64,000 nucleotides of DNA from Pseudomonadales bacterium (GTDB lineage: Bacteria > Pseudomonadota > Gammaproteobacteria > Pseudomonadales > Pseudohongiellaceae), in the NCBI GenBank assembly GCA_024234395.1, contig JACKOH010000002.1, positions 1,612,001-1,676,000 on the forward strand, read 5' to 3'. This document shows positions 62,996 to 64,000 of the stretch, one piece after another. The notes beneath the pieces are model-generated. The model did no database searches. It was not told the origin of the DNA and worked only from the letters and a program-made list of their open reading frames with translations. A program made the position numbers and the translations under genes. How positions within the stretch are numbered: the stretch's first letter is position 1; each line of letters begins with the position of its first letter.

Positions 62996-63541
62996 CTAGC
63001 CGGGTCCGGCTTTCTCGCGCCGGATCACCAGTTGAATACTGCCCACCGGAAGACCGAACCAGGACATGGAGGATTCGTTAATGATCACCTGCGGAGACAC
63101 CAGGTACATCCGATCGTCGATGTGCAGATCCAGGCTGCTGTCGCCACGCGGTATTCGCAGCCGGTAATCCAGAAACACGCTGTTGCCGGCCACTTCGATA
63201 GCCGCTTCTTCCACCACATCACCGGCGCTGCCCAGATAGTGATTGTGGCCGTCCGGCCGCAGTGTCCAGACCCGCCGCTGCCGCTCGCCGTCGCTGAACA
63301 CGAAGTCTTCTTCCAGAGTTCCGGTACCGTTCTGCCACGACGCATCGATGGCAGCATTGAAGGTACGAATCACCCGGCCACGCCAGTCTTTGACCACCCC
63401 ATGCGCAGCCAGCGGCCCACTGAAAAACTCCTCCATCACCAGCCGTGGCTCGTTTCCGGCATAATCCTGCACACTGACTCCACTGCATCCACCGAGCAGA
63501 ATCAACAGCAGGTAAAAGCAACTGACAGTCTGACTATTCAT
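62996..63541 (-). CDS. DUF3833 lipoprotein
   Basis: A 181-residue protein beginning MNSQTVSCFYLLLILLGGCSG, a lipobox signal. The mature part PRLVMEEFFSGPLAAHGVVKDWRGRVIRTFNAAIDASWQNGTGTLEEDFVFSDGERQRRVWTLR matches DUF3833, a beta-barrel-like lipoprotein of unknown role. It lies 141 bases upstream of the glycerate kinase gene on the same strand and may or may not be in that operon. Confidence 0.82.
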   Translation of the reverse strand: MNSQTVSCFYLLLILLGGCSGVSVQDYAGNEPRLVMEEFFSGPLAAHGVVKDWRGRVIRTFNAAIDASWQNGTGTLEEDFVFSDGERQRRVWTLRPDGHNHYLGSAGDVVEEAAIEVAGNSVFLDYRLRIPRGDSSLDLHIDDRMYLVSPQVIINESSMSWFGLPVGSIQLVIRREKAGPG

Positions 63542-63646
63542 GATATTCTCTGTGACCTGAACCTGGTGATTGGTACGCCCACACGTGGTGACATGGTTCA
63601 CCGACAATCACCGGTTGTATCGCTCCCTGAAAACCGAGACTCATTG

Positions 63647-64000
63647 ATGGCTTCCAGACTGGTGCCCGAACGACCACTGTTTTTTTCGCCGACCCTGGCT
63701 GCGACCATTGGTCTGGAAGAGGCAATTCTGTTGCAGGTGTTGCTGGATTTCAGCGCCTGCCGAGCGGCACAGGTGCGGGATTGCTATCGTTGGGTTGAGG
63801 TGGCCGACCGGGACCTGGAAACCGCCATGCCATTCTGGAAGCTGGCAGATATCCGCCGCGTGGAGACCAGCCTTTACAACCTCGGCATGATACTGCGCAG
63901 ACCGGTCGATGGCCGTCGCGACTGTTATCAGTATGCACTGAACGAGAAGGTGGCAGAGCCGGAATCAGGCGTTACCGCTACCCGACCGGAGGAAATCCGA
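63647..64000 (+). CDS. DnaT-like ssDNA-binding protein, 5' part
   Basis: The gene runs off the window end; 118 residues are visible. It begins MASRLVPERPLFFSPTLAATIGLEEAILLQVLLDF, followed by a winged-helix-like part with RWVEVADRDLETAMPFWKLADIRRVETSLYNLGMI. This N-terminus is typical of the DnaT-like single-stranded-DNA-binding family of gammaproteobacteria, thought to act in replication restart. The DnaT C-terminal part lies outside. Confidence 0.7.
   Translation, partial: MASRLVPERPLFFSPTLAATIGLEEAILLQVLLDFSACRAAQVRDCYRWVEVADRDLETAMPFWKLADIRRVETSLYNLGMILRRPVDGRRDCYQYALNEKVAEPESGVTATRPEEIR

Noticed and set aside
1..64000. tRNA or rRNA genes
   Set aside because: I looked for T-loop (GTTCGA-type) and rRNA core sequences and found no candidate with a matching fold.

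Overview
This is a GC-rich, chromosome-like stretch that reads as a heterotrophic gammaproteobacterium, probably marine or salt-exposed. The support is a TamA/TamB outer-membrane assembly pair, Uup, ZntR, a DnaT-like replication protein, many Sec-exported or lipoprotein enzymes, and a compatible-solute operon. I cannot name the genus. No rRNA, tRNA or CRISPR array was found.

Layout. Positions 1-6300 hold exported enzymes: the tail of a PHP-type metallohydrolase, an M28-like peptidase, an MscS channel and a PQQ-type quinoprotein. Positions 6300-18100 are a plastic zone. It has GGGACAG palindromes, a His-rich SmbP-like protein, a GDCCVxC-type zinc-ribbon protein, a 36-residue membrane peptide, a 205-bp inverted-repeat element, two convergent paralogous membrane-anchored beta-propeller proteins (one frameshifted), an IS110/IS1111-type element, an arylsulfotransferase, and a decayed two-component locus split by an IS630 element. 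Positions 18200-31260 carry a P-type ATPase, a methyltransferase, a GNAT-nitrilase fusion, an SGNH hydrolase, GAPDH, a carboxylesterase, and a zntR / Cu-Zn exporter operon preceded by a MerR-type operator and a tandem repeat. Positions 31270-47630 hold a three-armed inverted-repeat element, a rhomboid protease, a 5'-nucleotidase facing a nucleoside transporter, envelope proteins, a truncated haemoglobin, a SARP/TPR regulator and tamA-tamB. Positions 48000-57900 hold a second copy of the small membrane peptide, class I aldolase plus PEP synthase, uup, a three-domain CMD protein and an FMN-binding protein. Positions 58080-62860 are a four-gene glucosylglycerate operon.

How it fits together. GAPDH, aldolase and PEP synthase supply gluconeogenic carbon. 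The glucosylglycerate operon draws on 3-phosphoglycerate and sugar nucleotide, makes the osmolyte, and can also phosphorolyse it and recycle the glycerate, so it forms a closed cycle.

The most novel signal is a pair of about 35-residue single-helix peptides (7368-7478 minus and 48966-49070 plus). Their coding sequences differ largely by synonymous changes, and both follow a conserved promoter containing a LexA-like SOS box. This resembles the SOS-controlled membrane peptides TisB and SidA in layout, but not in sequence as far as I can tell.
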